NCBI GenBank assembly: GCA_964580055.1
Contig: CAZOJI010000014.1
Coordinates: 20,764 to 84,763 of the forward strand
Source of the DNA: JBDGYW01 sp964580055
Lineage (GTDB): Bacteria; Gemmatimonadota; Gemmatimonadetes; Gemmatimonadales; GWC2-71-9
Direction: 5' to 3'
DNA length: 64,000 bases
Within the stretch, counting starts at the first letter, position 1. Each line of letters starts with the position of its first letter. Shown here piece by piece: positions 48,150 to 57,593 of the stretch. The position numbers and the translations under genes are program-made. The notes beneath the pieces are model-generated. The model was not told the origin of the DNA and did not search any database. It saw only the letters and a list, made by a program, of their open reading frames with translations.

Positions 48150-48317
48150 GGTGAGATGGCACTGCTCATTGACGAACCGAGGAGCGCTACAGTGATGGCC
48201 GCCACTGATTGCCTGCTCTTCGAAATTTGTCGTAAAGATGTCGAGGAACTCTGCGACGTGTGCGACGGAGTCAAGGAAGCCCTGGAAGCGGCCGCCCGCC
48301 GTCGAGCAGGGAATTGA
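48150..48317 (+). pseudogene. Remnant of a cyclic-nucleotide-binding domain
   Basis: Directly after the TonB receptor stop, the frame reads GEMALLIDEPRSATVMAATD and continues with CLLFEICRKDVEEL to a stop at 48315. G-E-x-A-L-L-x-x-x-P-R-S-A-T-V is the phosphate-binding cassette of cNMP-binding domains. The upstream two thirds of such a domain are missing and the frame before 48150 runs into the receptor gene. It is probably the tail of a lost gene for a channel or Crp-type protein. A small expressed peptide from the ATG at 48156 cannot be excluded. Confidence 0.6.
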
Positions 48318-48327
48318 CGGGAAGCAA

Positions 48328-48399
48328 TGCCCCCAAGGGGAGTCGAACCCCTGTCACCACCTTGAAAGAGTGGTGTCCTTACCGCTAGACGATGGGGGC
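48328..48399 (-). tRNA. tRNA-Glu (TTC)
   Basis: The minus strand folds as a tRNA: acceptor GCCCCCA/TGGGGGC, D-arm with TAGCGGTAAGGA, anticodon stem CCACT/GGTGG with loop CTTTCAA (anticodon TTC), and T-arm with GGTTCGACTCC. CCA is not encoded. Confidence 0.95.
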
Positions 48400-48443
48400 G
48401 TCGTCCTCGAGCAACGACGTGCGCTGCAGTACAACAGATGAGA

Positions 48444-48516
48444 TAGCGGTAACGGGATTCGAACCCGTGTTTTAGCCTTGAGAGGGCTACGTCCTAGTCC
48501 CCTAGACGATACCGCC
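48444..48516 (-). tRNA. tRNA-Glu (CTC)
   Basis: The minus strand gives acceptor GGCGGTA/TACCGCT (first pair G-T), D-arm with TAGGGGACTAGGA, anticodon stem GTAGCC/GGCTAA with loop CTCTCAA (anticodon CTC), and T-arm with GGTTCGAATCC. It lies 44 bp from the other tRNA-Glu gene, in the same direction. CCA is not encoded. Confidence 0.93.
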
Positions 48517-49043
48517 ATATCGGCCGCAGTATGCGGGCGACACACAATATCACCCCGATTTGGCACGAGGGCAAGGCAGTTTTTACGACACTCCACTTGA
48601 CATAATATCGCCTCGGCTGCTCTGTCCTGCTCGATGTGAGGCGTGCGCAACTTTGCAGCGGTGCAGTTCGTAAGGAGAGGCAGGGATGCATTGAAAGTGC
48701 AACGATTTGCTCTGAGAGGCAGCCGGAGTCTTCGGGTTTCAGGATCCCCTGACGGGGGCTGGGAGGAAAGACCCGACTAATCCTGCAGGGGGATCATTTA
48801 TGTCGCGCATATGGGAGTTCCTGACGGGCCGAATCTTGACGACGAAACCAGACTCCCGGTATCGAAGGCCGCCCTGCACGCCGGATCCACCGCGCGATCC
48901 CAAACCGGTTCGCCCCCCAGAGCCATTCTGTACCACGGGACCAGACCTTGGCAGGCTCGCTCGGCTACTGAAGGGACGCTCCAGAAAGCGGAAGATGCGT
49001 TAGCCGGTGTCACACCGACCGAATCGCTCGGCGAGCGGCGGCG
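48517..49043. other. Region without a confident gene
   Basis: This 527-bp stretch lies upstream of the tRNA genes and should hold their promoter. All frames are partly open because of base composition. The best candidate is a 67-codon plus-strand frame at 48800-49003 (MSRIWEFLTGRILTTKPD start, basic LLKGRSRKRKMR end), without a family I know. An imperfect inverted repeat, GGATCCCCTG at 48741 and CAGGGGGATC at 48786, brackets the lead-in to that frame. Confidence 0.4.
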
Positions 49044-49601
49044 CTAAGCGGTGGGCTCGTCCAGCACTAGAGCGATGACGTCATCCAGTTCCAGTATTCG
49101 CTCGGCGATCGCCTCGGTGCTGCGAACCGCGATCCCCTCTACTGCCTTGCCGCACTCGTCCAGAAGCGCGCGATAGGCGTGGTCCTTGTCACCGAAATCA
49201 CCGTAGATCACCGCTTCCAACCACGCTTCGAAGATTTCGCGGTGCTGTACTTGCCTGTCGTTGAGAATCGTGTGCGCCGCCAGATAAGCCATGACCCGGT
49301 CGTACTTATCCATCACCTCCGCAAGCCGCTCCGCTGTCTCGCCAGATGCTCCTTCCTGGAGGATCTTGCAGGTTCGGCGGAAACTCAGTCGGTCGGAATC
49401 CTTCGACGCACGTCGCACCGGCAGACAGAGGGGCCGATACGCGGCGAGTATGTCTTTCGACTCCAGATATCCATGTACCACACGCAACTCGCCGCTGGAC
49501 TCCTGCACGGCGGCAAAGCCCGCTTTGACCTCTTCAGCAAGGCTCCTGAATGTCCTCAATGACGTCTCGTCCATGGCCTCCAGCGCCTCATAGCGTCGCA
49601 C
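49044..49601 (-). CDS. Hypothetical helical protein
   Basis: This 185-residue protein is not recognised. It is acidic and mostly helical by composition (DETSLRTFRSLAEEVKAGFA, ETAERLAEVMDKYDRVMAYL), with no signal peptide, membrane segment or metal motif. The coding pattern looks real, as the frame is long and its codon use resembles the neighbours. It stands alone between the tRNA region and the deleted cyanophycinase. Confidence 0.55.
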   Translation of the reverse strand: MRRYEALEAMDETSLRTFRSLAEEVKAGFAAVQESSGELRVVHGYLESKDILAAYRPLCLPVRRASKDSDRLSFRRTCKILQEGASGETAERLAEVMDKYDRVMAYLAAHTILNDRQVQHREIFEAWLEAVIYGDFGDKDHAYRALLDECGKAVEGIAVRSTEAIAERILELDDVIALVLDEPTA

Positions 49602-49825
49602 GCAAGCTCTCGTTCGTACAAAAATGCGCGAAGGATCGAAGCCCCACCAGCCTGCGCAGGTACGCCTGGCCTATTCGCAGAGAACGGCTATTTGGACTCG
49701 TGAGCCTGCCGCCGGTGCCGCGACTGCAGCACGTGCATACTGGCCACAGGGCAACCGGACCGATATCGTTTCCCAGTTCATACCGGTGCCAACGAAGCCC
49801 TCGCGACTCCAGACGGAGCAGAACC

Positions 49826-50164
49826 ATGCGCAAGCTACAGTTCTCTATCCTTTCAATCTCGCTGCTGCTGATCGCGCAGCCTCTTTTCTGCCAGGAGTAT
49901 GGCCCCGCCAACGGATCACTGGTGATCGTGGGCGGAGCGATGCGCGATCGAGCAATAGTCGAGAGGTTCCTCGAACTCGAGGTGATCGGCCAGAGCTACG
50001 TTGCCGTCTATGACTACAACCGCACGTTGGACTCGGGTGGATTGTTCTACTTTCTGGCACGTGGAGATTCGTTCGATCTCGTCACCAGACAGGCATACCG
50101 TCCCCGGAGGGACCGCGCGCCGCTTGACCGCGTCACCGAAACACAGTGGCCCGAGGCGAATTAG
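49826..50164 (+). pseudogene. Cyanophycinase-type peptidase with large internal deletion
   Basis: The ATG at 49826 follows GGAG by eight bases. The first part is a signal peptide plus the family N-terminus (YGPANGSLVIVGGAMRDRAIVERFLEL). It then jumps in frame to the family C-terminus (VAVYDYNRTLDSGGLFYFLA, DSFDLVTRQAYRP). The family has about 300 residues or more; this product has 112. The middle with the catalytic Ser motif is missing, so it should have no peptidase activity. The open frame suggests a recent or tolerated deletion. The aminotransferase gene begins 94 bp later. Confidence 0.65.
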
Positions 50165-50257
50165 GCATCCCCCACTCGCCAACGGGCCGACCGCAAACCA
50201 TTTTTGGAAGACGCAGGGAACAGTGCTATCCGCCGAAACCTTGGACCGGAGGTTGTC

Positions 50258-51385
50258 ATGGAACGCAGGACGTTCTTGCGAACAGGTCTCGCTTTGGGTG
50301 TTGCCGGAACAACCGGAGGGCCCCGCCTTGGGCTCAACGCTGAACCGACACGCCGCGCGCCAGGCACGGATGCACCCGTTCGTCTCAGCTCCAACGAGAA
50401 CGCTCTGGGTGTTTGTCCGGACGCACGCCGGGCAATCATCGATGGCATTGCCTCGGCAAACCGTTATCCCGGAGCATCGAAGAGGGCCCTGATAGATGCG
50501 CTAGCGGCAAAACACCATGTATCTCCGGACTGCATCGTGCTGGGTAACGGATCCACCGAAGTCCTGCAGATGATGGTCCAGGCAACAGCATCACGCCGAA
50601 CGAAGTTGATCTGCGCGGATCCGACCTTCGAAGCGGTGACGGAATACAGCCTGCCGGAAACCTACGTGCGAGAACCGGTGCCTCTGGATCGACACCTGGC
50701 CCATGACATCGGACGTATGCGGGACCTCGCCAAGCACTCCTGGGACCCCGTATTGGTCTACATCTGCAATCCCAACAACCCGACCGGTACCCTGACGCCT
50801 TGCAGTGAAGTCGCTGAGTGGATCGAGTCGGCACCGGAGAACGTTCGGTTCCTCATCGATGAAGCATACTTCGAGTACGTGACCGACCCCTCCTATTCGT
50901 CTGCCATCAAATGGATCATGGATCGGCCCAACGTAGTCGTGGCGCGTACCTTCTCGAAGATCTACGGCATGGCCGGCATAAGGCTCGGCTACGGCGTCGC
51001 GCATCCCGAAACCGCCAGTCACCTGACCCGGTTCGCAGCCGACACCAACACCAACGAACTCGCCTTGAGGGCCGGATTGGCCTCACTCAACGACGAGGGA
51101 CTCGTGGCCAGAAGCCTCGACTCCAACTCTCGCGGCAAAGCCATCGTTCTAGAATGCCTCAACGAGTTGAACCTGGAGGTTCTGCCCAGCCATACCAACT
51201 TCGTAATGCACCGTATCACAGGCGATCTGCGCACCTATATCCAGCGGATGCGCGAGAATGGCATATTGGTTGGGCGGCCTTTCCCGCCCATGCTGTCTTA
51301 CAACCGCCTGTCGATAGGACTGCCCGAAGAGATGGAGAGGTTCGCGGAGAGCCTGAGGGAGTTCCGGCAGAACGGGTGGGTGTGA
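50258..51385 (+). CDS. Tat-exported PLP aminotransferase, histidinol-phosphate aminotransferase-like
   Basis: The ATG at 50258 follows GGAGG by six bases and gives 375 residues. The N-terminus has a Tat-type signal (MERRTFLRTGLALGVAG). The fold-type I motifs are LSSNENALG, NGSTEVLQM, CNPNNPTGT, DEAYFEY and the PLP lysine in RTFSKIYGMAGIRLGYG. Sequence is closest in style to HisC, but the export signal argues against histidine biosynthesis. Secreted HisC-like proteins of this kind occur beside peptidases and cyanophycinases in environmental bacteria. The substrate is unknown. Confidence 0.83.
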   Translation: MERRTFLRTGLALGVAGTTGGPRLGLNAEPTRRAPGTDAPVRLSSNENALGVCPDARRAIIDGIASANRYPGASKRALIDALAAKHHVSPDCIVLGNGSTEVLQMMVQATASRRTKLICADPTFEAVTEYSLPETYVREPVPLDRHLAHDIGRMRDLAKHSWDPVLVYICNPNNPTGTLTPCSEVAEWIESAPENVRFLIDEAYFEYVTDPSYSSAIKWIMDRPNVVVARTFSKIYGMAGIRLGYGVAHPETASHLTRFAADTNTNELALRAGLASLNDEGLVARSLDSNSRGKAIVLECLNELNLEVLPSHTNFVMHRITGDLRTYIQRMRENGILVGRPFPPMLSYNRLSIGLPEEMERFAESLREFRQNGWV

Positions 51386-51508
51386 GCGGCACAGACTCGC
51401 TTGCCCGAGACATGGAGGGTGGGGCGCCGGCGACGAACGTCCGGTAGTCGTCAAACGCTGCAAGTGCCTCGTTGGATGCTGGAAGTTCCACCGTAAATGG
51501 AGATCAAT

Positions 51509-53545
51509 GTGAAACGAACGACGACACTCATCGCACTGTTGGGTGCCATTGCCTCAACAGTCACCGCCCAAGAGCAGGGGCGCCGTCCCATGACAACCGA
51601 CGACGGCTTGAACATGGTCCGTGTGAGCGATGCCATAATGTCTCCCGGCGGACAATGGGTGCTCTACTCCAAGTCGGAGCTGGACTGGGAGGAAAACGAG
51701 CGCAAGGAGACCTACCACATGATCCCCGCTGACGGTGGGGAGTCGTTTCAGTTCATAGGCGAAGATGGGGGCAGTACGTTCCAGTTCTCACCCGACGGTC
51801 GCTACCTCTCCTTCAAACGCAAGGTCGAGGATGAGCAGCAGCTCTTCCTGATGCGCACCCGCGGCGGTGAAGCTCTTCAACTCACGGAACACGAATCGAG
51901 CATCGGATCTTACAAATGGGCCCAGGATTCGCGGTATATCTTCTTCGTAGCCGCCGAGCCTCGGTCCGAGGAAGAAGAGAAACGGCACGACAATGGCTAC
52001 GACGCCATCTTCGTGGACGAGGGTCCCAACGGCCAACGGGAAGCATCCTGGAACAACCTCTGGGTATTCGATATCGGCGCCAAAGAGGAAACCAGGTTGA
52101 CCGGCGAGGAGTTCCGAATCGGAGACTTCGACGTCTCACCGGACGGGTCGCGCATTGTCTTCACCGCTCGTTACGAGAACCGTCGTAACCAGGGGTACCT
52201 CTCCGAGATCTTCATCTTCGAAATCGAGGATTCCACGAAGACTCGCCTCACCGAAAACCAGGCTCCGGAGAGCGGACTGCAGTGGTCTCCGGACGGAGTC
52301 CACTTCGCCTACCGTGCGGTCAGCGACTCCACCTGGGTTCAGCTCCAGAACAAGCTCTGGGTCATGAATGCTGACACGCGCGACACTCGAATGGTGTCAG
52401 GGCAATTCGCCGGGAACATCTCGGAATCGGTTTGGACTCCCGAAGGCGATGCGTTGCTGTTCACGGGGAGACAACGGACGAATTCGAACTTGTTCCACCT
52501 CGAATTGGCCAGCGGCGAGGTCCAGAAGCTCACTGACGTCGCCGGCAGTCTGAGTGCCAGCTCGTTCTCCAAAGACCGGACCAAGATGGTGTACTCGTAC
52601 TCGGATATGGACACTCCCGCCGACCTGTACACGTCGCCGACCGAACACCACACACCCACCAGACTGACGGAAGCGAACCCCTGGGTCGAGTCGGATGTTC
52701 TGCTGGGTTCCAGTGAGGTGATCAGGTGGCGGAGCCGGGACGGTCTGGAGATCGAAGGCATCCTGATTCTCCCGCCTAACCGCGAGCGTGGTGCCTCTAT
52801 CCCGTTTCTGCTGCACGTCCACGGCGGTCCGGCGGGCGTGTTCAGCAATCGTTTCAGCTACCGCTATCATGTGTGGGCCGGCCTCGGGTACGCTCAGCTC
52901 CTTCCCAATGTGCGCGGCAGCAGTGCCTACTCCGACGCGTTTCTGCGCGGCAACAACCGCGACATCGGAGGCGGCGACTACTGGGATCTCATGACGGGAG
53001 TCGATTTTGCGATCGAGGAAGGCCATGCGAGCCCGGATAGCATGGGCATACGAGGCTGGAGCTACGGCGGAATCCTCGGCGGATGGACGATCACTCAGAC
53101 GGACCGGTTCCAGGCCGCATCGCTCGGCGCCATGGTGTCGGACTGGACGTCCGAGTACGGTCCTGGCTTCAACTACGATGTACGTCTCTGGTACATTGGT
53201 GGCACCCCGTGGAAGAATCCCGAGCGCTACCGCCGGATGTCGCCGCTGACCCACGTCGCGAACGTAACTACGCCCACACTCCTACTGCACGGAATCAACG
53301 ATCGCACCGACACCGAGCCGCAAAGCATGATGTTCTTCACCGCACTCAAGGATCAAGGGAAGACAACGCGTTACATCAAGTTCCCGCGAGAGCCTCACGG
53401 CTTTCGCGAGCCGCGGCACCAACGCACTCGCGACATCGAGGAGATCAAGTGGATACAGCAATACGTGCGCGGCATCGACTGGACTCCGTGGGAGAGGGAG
53501 GACGAAGGCGATGACGAGGACGGTGAGGGCGATGAGGAGTCCTAG
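51509..53545 (+). CDS. Secreted S9 family prolyl-oligopeptidase-like serine peptidase
   Basis: The GTG at 51509 follows GGAG by six bases (678 residues); the ATG at 51497 adds four residues and is also possible. The signal peptide is TTTLIALLGAIASTVTAQ. Residues about 60-400 form a beta-propeller with TolB-like repeats (FSPDGRYLSF, DVSPDGSRIVF, QWSPDGVHFAY). The peptidase domain has the nucleophile motif RGWSYGG, the acid in HGINDRTD and the base in REPHGFREP. It ends with an acidic tail (EREDEGDDEDGEGDEES). It probably degrades peptides in the periplasm. Confidence 0.87.
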   Translation: MKRTTTLIALLGAIASTVTAQEQGRRPMTTDDGLNMVRVSDAIMSPGGQWVLYSKSELDWEENERKETYHMIPADGGESFQFIGEDGGSTFQFSPDGRYLSFKRKVEDEQQLFLMRTRGGEALQLTEHESSIGSYKWAQDSRYIFFVAAEPRSEEEEKRHDNGYDAIFVDEGPNGQREASWNNLWVFDIGAKEETRLTGEEFRIGDFDVSPDGSRIVFTARYENRRNQGYLSEIFIFEIEDSTKTRLTENQAPESGLQWSPDGVHFAYRAVSDSTWVQLQNKLWVMNADTRDTRMVSGQFAGNISESVWTPEGDALLFTGRQRTNSNLFHLELASGEVQKLTDVAGSLSASSFSKDRTKMVYSYSDMDTPADLYTSPTEHHTPTRLTEANPWVESDVLLGSSEVIRWRSRDGLEIEGILILPPNRERGASIPFLLHVHGGPAGVFSNRFSYRYHVWAGLGYAQLLPNVRGSSAYSDAFLRGNNRDIGGGDYWDLMTGVDFAIEEGHASPDSMGIRGWSYGGILGGWTITQTDRFQAASLGAMVSDWTSEYGPGFNYDVRLWYIGGTPWKNPERYRRMSPLTHVANVTTPTLLLHGINDRTDTEPQSMMFFTALKDQGKTTRYIKFPREPHGFREPRHQRTRDIEEIKWIQQYVRGIDWTPWEREDEGDDEDGEGDEES

Positions 53546-53614
53546 CGGAATGGTTTCCGGAGCGAGCGTCAGGCGACAGGTGACAATATCAAAGGGCGGT
53601 AGCCGGGGTATCCA

Positions 53615-55747
53615 TTGTCGATAGAGAAGAGTGATCGCCTGAAGAAGCAGCTCACGTTGTTCGACGTGTACGTGATCTCGACCAGCGCGATGTTCAGTTC
53701 CGGGTTCTTCCTGCTGCCCGGCATTGCCGCGGCGAGAGCGGGCCCTTCGGTGTTCCTGGCATACTTCATCTCGGGACTGTTGATCGTACCCGCGATGGTG
53801 AGCCAGGCGGAGTTGGCCACCGCCATGCCCAGGGCAGGGGGCGCATACTATTTCCTCGACCGCACTTTGGGCCCGTTGATGGGAACCATAGGCGGCATAG
53901 GAACCTGGTTCGCCCTGATGCTCAAGAGCGCATTCGCGCTCATCGGGATGGGAGCGTACATCACCATATTCCTCGATGTGCCCTTCAAGCCGATAGCCGT
54001 GCTCTTCGCCGTGATCTTTGCCGCGCTGAACGTGTTCGGCTCCAAGGAATCGACCGGCCTGGTGCGGGTCCTGATGTTCTCGCTGCTGGGAGTGTTGGGT
54101 CTGTTCGTCATCGACGGTATGGCAAACATCTTCTCAACCGGATTCGCCGAGACTCATCAACGGCAATTCACTCCATTCCTGCCGGGAGGAATCGACGGTC
54201 TGCTGGGAACGGTTGGACTGGTGTTCATCTCATACGTGGGACTGACTCAAATAGCCAGCCTTGCGGAGGAAGTGAAGGAGCCCGACAGGAACATCCCCCT
54301 CGGCATGACGCTATCCTTGGGCACCGTGATCGGCATCTACGTAGTGGGTGTTTACATCATGGTGGCTGTGCTCGGCATGGATCAGCTCAGCCAGAGCCTG
54401 ACGCCGGTGGCCGACACCGCCGCCGAGATGTTCCAGTGGCTGCCGCAATCGGCCGGCATGATCATTGTCGTGGCGGCCGCTGTTGCGGCATTCGCGTCGA
54501 TGTCCAACACGGGTTTGATGGCCGCGTCGCGGTACCCGTTGGCGATGGCGCGCGACCGTCTCATTCCCCGGCCGCTCGCCACTCTCGGACGATTTCAGAC
54601 ACCTACGTACTCGATAGTGCTGACCACTACGCTCCTGATAACGTTCATGCTGGTGCTGGACGTGGAGGAGGTCGCCAAACTGGCGAGCGCCCTGCAACTC
54701 GCGCTCTTCGGTCTGCTCAACATAGCAGTGATCGTCATGCGCGAGAGCCGCATCGAGAGTTACGATCCGGGATTCCGCTCGCCTCTGTATCCGTGGATGC
54801 AGATCGCCGGTATACTGGGGCCGTTGGTTCTCATTGCCGAGATGGGCTGGTTACCTTCGTTGTTCACCATGGGAGTCGTCACGGCCAGCATAGGGTGGTT
54901 CACATACTACGCCCGCGGTCGCCTGGAGCGCGACGGCGCCATCTACCATGTGTTCGAACGGCTTGGCCGGCGGCGGTTCGCGGGACTCGACAGAGAACTC
55001 CGCGACATCATGAAAGAGAAAGGTGCTCGAGCAGCAGATCCATTCGACGAGGTGGTTGCCCGTGCAACCACCATGGATCTCGACACACCAATCAGCCTCA
55101 CCGGCATCATTCGGGGGGCATCCGAGCTTCTGGAGAAACGCGTACCCGTCCCTGCCGATGACCTCGTCGATGGCTTCACTCGTGGTGTGTTCGGGGGAGG
55201 CACGCCGGTATCGAAGGGAGCTGCCCTCTTGCACATGCGGCTTCCCAACTACGACTCCTGCGAGTTGCTGATCGCGCGCTGCGGCACGTCGCTGGCGCTA
55301 GATGCAGAAGACGAGGCGTTGCAGCGACAGGCGGCCGCGCAGCCCATCCATGCTGTGTTCTTTCTGGTGAGCGGCGAACATGACGCGGGCCGCCACCTGC
55401 GAATTCTCGCCCAACTGGCAGGCCGCATCGAAGCCGACGGATTCATGGAGGAGTGGCTGCACGACCGCAACGATCAGGAACTCAAGGAAACCCTGCTTCG
55501 TGACGATAGATTCCTTTCGCTCGAAATCGCATCGGGGAAAAAGACGGAGCAACTCATCGGGAAGGCGCTGAACGAACTGAATATGCCGGAAGGCACATTG
55601 GTGGCATTGATACGGCGCTACGGTGAGACGCTCGTCCCCAGGGGCCGAACCGTACTGCGAGAGGGAGACCGGCTCACGATCATAGGATCCCCGGCCAGCA
55701 TCAAGCTGGTAGCAAATCAATATGAAGACGGCCCCAAAACAGAGTAG
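53615..55747 (+). CDS. APC-family transporter with C-terminal PTS EIIA-like and TrkA-C-like domains
   Basis: The frame begins at a TTG at 53615 (710 residues). Residues 1 to about 430 hold some twelve membrane segments of the amino acid/polyamine/organocation family (SSGFFLLPGIAAARAGP, TQIASLAEEVKEPDRNIPLG). After that comes a cytoplasmic region resembling PTS EIIA type 2 (LLEKRVPVPADDLVDGF, GAALLHMRLPN, with His where the phosphorylated His lies). The C-terminus is a TrkA-C-like ligand domain (EGTLVALIRRYGETLVPRGR, LREGDRLTIIGS). The tail probably regulates transport. The substrate is unknown. Confidence 0.82.
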   Translation: MSIEKSDRLKKQLTLFDVYVISTSAMFSSGFFLLPGIAAARAGPSVFLAYFISGLLIVPAMVSQAELATAMPRAGGAYYFLDRTLGPLMGTIGGIGTWFALMLKSAFALIGMGAYITIFLDVPFKPIAVLFAVIFAALNVFGSKESTGLVRVLMFSLLGVLGLFVIDGMANIFSTGFAETHQRQFTPFLPGGIDGLLGTVGLVFISYVGLTQIASLAEEVKEPDRNIPLGMTLSLGTVIGIYVVGVYIMVAVLGMDQLSQSLTPVADTAAEMFQWLPQSAGMIIVVAAAVAAFASMSNTGLMAASRYPLAMARDRLIPRPLATLGRFQTPTYSIVLTTTLLITFMLVLDVEEVAKLASALQLALFGLLNIAVIVMRESRIESYDPGFRSPLYPWMQIAGILGPLVLIAEMGWLPSLFTMGVVTASIGWFTYYARGRLERDGAIYHVFERLGRRRFAGLDRELRDIMKEKGARAADPFDEVVARATTMDLDTPISLTGIIRGASELLEKRVPVPADDLVDGFTRGVFGGGTPVSKGAALLHMRLPNYDSCELLIARCGTSLALDAEDEALQRQAAAQPIHAVFFLVSGEHDAGRHLRILAQLAGRIEADGFMEEWLHDRNDQELKETLLRDDRFLSLEIASGKKTEQLIGKALNELNMPEGTLVALIRRYGETLVPRGRTVLREGDRLTIIGSPASIKLVANQYEDGPKTE

Positions 55748-55788
55748 AGATATCGTGCCGGATTCTCGATCGACCCAAGGAGACGTTC

Positions 55789-57486
55789 ATGAGAAGAGCC
55801 CAAGCTCTCGTACTACTCGCCATGGTAATACCGCTGACAATGCAAGCTCAAGACCGTCCGACAGGTAGGCCGTTCGCCACGCGTTCCGAGGTCATCGCCC
55901 GGAACGGAATGGCCGCAACGAGTCAGCCGCTCGCCACGCAGGCTGCTCTGCAGATTCTTCAAAAGGGCGGGAGCGCGGTTGACGCCGCCATCGCCGCCAA
56001 CGCCGTACTCGGCTTGGTAGAACCGACGGGCAACGGAATCGGTGGAGACCTGTTTGCTATAGTGTGGGATTCGGATTCCAAGCGACTGCATGGTTTGAAC
56101 GCCAGCGGGCGGTCGCCGCAATCCCTGACCCTCGAGGAATTCCGGCGTCGCGGATTGGAGAGTATTCCTGCATACGGACCGCTCCCGGTATCGGTGCCCG
56201 GAGCCGTGGACGGATGGTTCGAATTGCACGGCCGGTTCGGGAAACTCCCCATGGACCAGATACTGGCCCCGGCGATCGAGTACGCACGTGAGGGATTCCC
56301 CGTCTCCGAGATCATTGCGGCCGCTTGGAACGCCGGAGCAGAAAGGCTCCAGGAGTACCCGGGCTTCGCGGAGGTGTTCATGCCCGATGGGCACGCACCC
56401 ACCAAAGGCGAGATCTTCAGAAACCCTCTGCTCGCCAACACTCTGGAGACGATAGCAAGGGAGGGTCGCGACGCGTTCTATAAGGGAAGCATCGCCCGGA
56501 CGATAGACGCGTATATGGAGCGCGTGGGCGGTTTTCTGGCGTACGAGGACCTTGCGTCCCATACGTCGGAATGGGTGGATCCTGTCTCGACCACCTACCG
56601 CGGACACACGGTCTGGGAGCTCCCGCCAAACGGTCAGGGTATAGCGGCGCTCCAGATGCTGAACATCCTCGAGGGCTTCGACATTGCCGCCATGGGTCAC
56701 GGGAGCGCTGAATACCTGCACGTGCTCACCGAAGCCAAGAAGCTGGCCTTCGAGGACCGAGCCAAGTTCTATGCCGATCCGGACTTCAACGACATCCCGG
56801 TTGAGTGGTTGGTCTCCAAGGCTTACGGCGATCAACGCCGGGCGATGATAAGCCTGAACCACGCGGCCAGCGAATACGAGGCGGGCGATCCGATCCTCGA
56901 CGAAGGCGACACCATCTATCTCACCACCGCCGATTCCAGCGGCACCATGGTTTCGCTGATCCAGAGCAACTACCGCGGGCTCGGATCAGGCATGACTCCC
57001 GACGGACTTGGTTTCATACTCCAGGACCGTGGGGAACTGTTCAACCTGGAAGAGGGCCACTTCAACAGCTATGAGCCCGGTAAGCGTCCTTTCCACACAA
57101 TAATACCGGCTTTCGTGACCAAGGAGGGCCGGCCGTTCATGAGTTTTGGCGTGATGGGAGGGGCGATGCAGCCTCAGGGCCACGTCCAGATCCTCGTGAA
57201 CATCATCGACTTCGGTATGAATCTGCAGGAAGCGGGCGACGCGCCAAGGATGCGTCACACCGGGTCGTCACAGCCTACCGGCGAGGTCATGAGTGACGGC
57301 GGAGTTCTGAATCTGGAGTCCGGTTTTGCGCCGGAAACCCTACAGGCATTGACGGCGCTGGGTCACAGCGTGCGACGCGGCAGAGGCGGGTTCGGCGGCT
57401 ATCAGGCGATCATGTGGGATGCGATGAAACAGGTGTACTTCGGTGCGTCAGAGTCCAGAAAGGACGGCCAGGCGGCGGGATACTAG
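55789..57486 (+). CDS. ggt: Gamma-glutamyltransferase family protein
   Basis: This 565-residue Ntn-hydrolase precursor has a signal peptide (ALVLLAMVIPLTMQAQ). The large-subunit motifs are GGSAVDAAIAANAVLGLVEP, GNGIGGDLFAI and NASGRSP. The processing site is GDTIYLTTADSSGTMVS, where Thr starts the small subunit; the usual TTH is TIY here, a variant known in distant members. GGAMQPQGHVQILVNIIDFG closes the active-site region. It may hydrolyse gamma-glutamyl peptides in the periplasm. The shift from the TTH form leaves glutathione specificity open. Confidence 0.85.
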   Translation: MRRAQALVLLAMVIPLTMQAQDRPTGRPFATRSEVIARNGMAATSQPLATQAALQILQKGGSAVDAAIAANAVLGLVEPTGNGIGGDLFAIVWDSDSKRLHGLNASGRSPQSLTLEEFRRRGLESIPAYGPLPVSVPGAVDGWFELHGRFGKLPMDQILAPAIEYAREGFPVSEIIAAAWNAGAERLQEYPGFAEVFMPDGHAPTKGEIFRNPLLANTLETIAREGRDAFYKGSIARTIDAYMERVGGFLAYEDLASHTSEWVDPVSTTYRGHTVWELPPNGQGIAALQMLNILEGFDIAAMGHGSAEYLHVLTEAKKLAFEDRAKFYADPDFNDIPVEWLVSKAYGDQRRAMISLNHAASEYEAGDPILDEGDTIYLTTADSSGTMVSLIQSNYRGLGSGMTPDGLGFILQDRGELFNLEEGHFNSYEPGKRPFHTIIPAFVTKEGRPFMSFGVMGGAMQPQGHVQILVNIIDFGMNLQEAGDAPRMRHTGSSQPTGEVMSDGGVLNLESGFAPETLQALTALGHSVRRGRGGFGGYQAIMWDAMKQVYFGASESRKDGQAAGY

Positions 57487-57518
57487 CCGCGACTCTGCAA
57501 GGAAAGGCCGGTGGTCAT

Positions 57519-57565
57519 GCCCCTCTGCCTCCAGATGAGGCAGAGGGGCAGAGGGGCAGAGGGGC
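57519..57565. terminator. Hairpin and triple octamer repeat between convergent genes
   Basis: A perfect 13-bp stem, GCCCCTCTGCCTC / GAGGCAGAGGGGC, with loop CAGAT spans 57519-57549. It overlaps three tandem copies of AGAGGGGC at 57542-57565. It lies 33 bp beyond the ggt stop and 29 bp beyond the end of the minus-strand amidohydrolase gene, so it could stop both transcripts. No T tract is present. Confidence 0.6.
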
Positions 57566-57593
57566 AGTGCTGTGGGGCCGGAGGCGCCCGCGA

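Noticed and set aside
48741..48795. Riboswitch or terminator from the GGATCCCCTG/CAGGGGGATC repeat
   Set aside because: The repeat is imperfect, the spacing is long and no known riboswitch core is visible.
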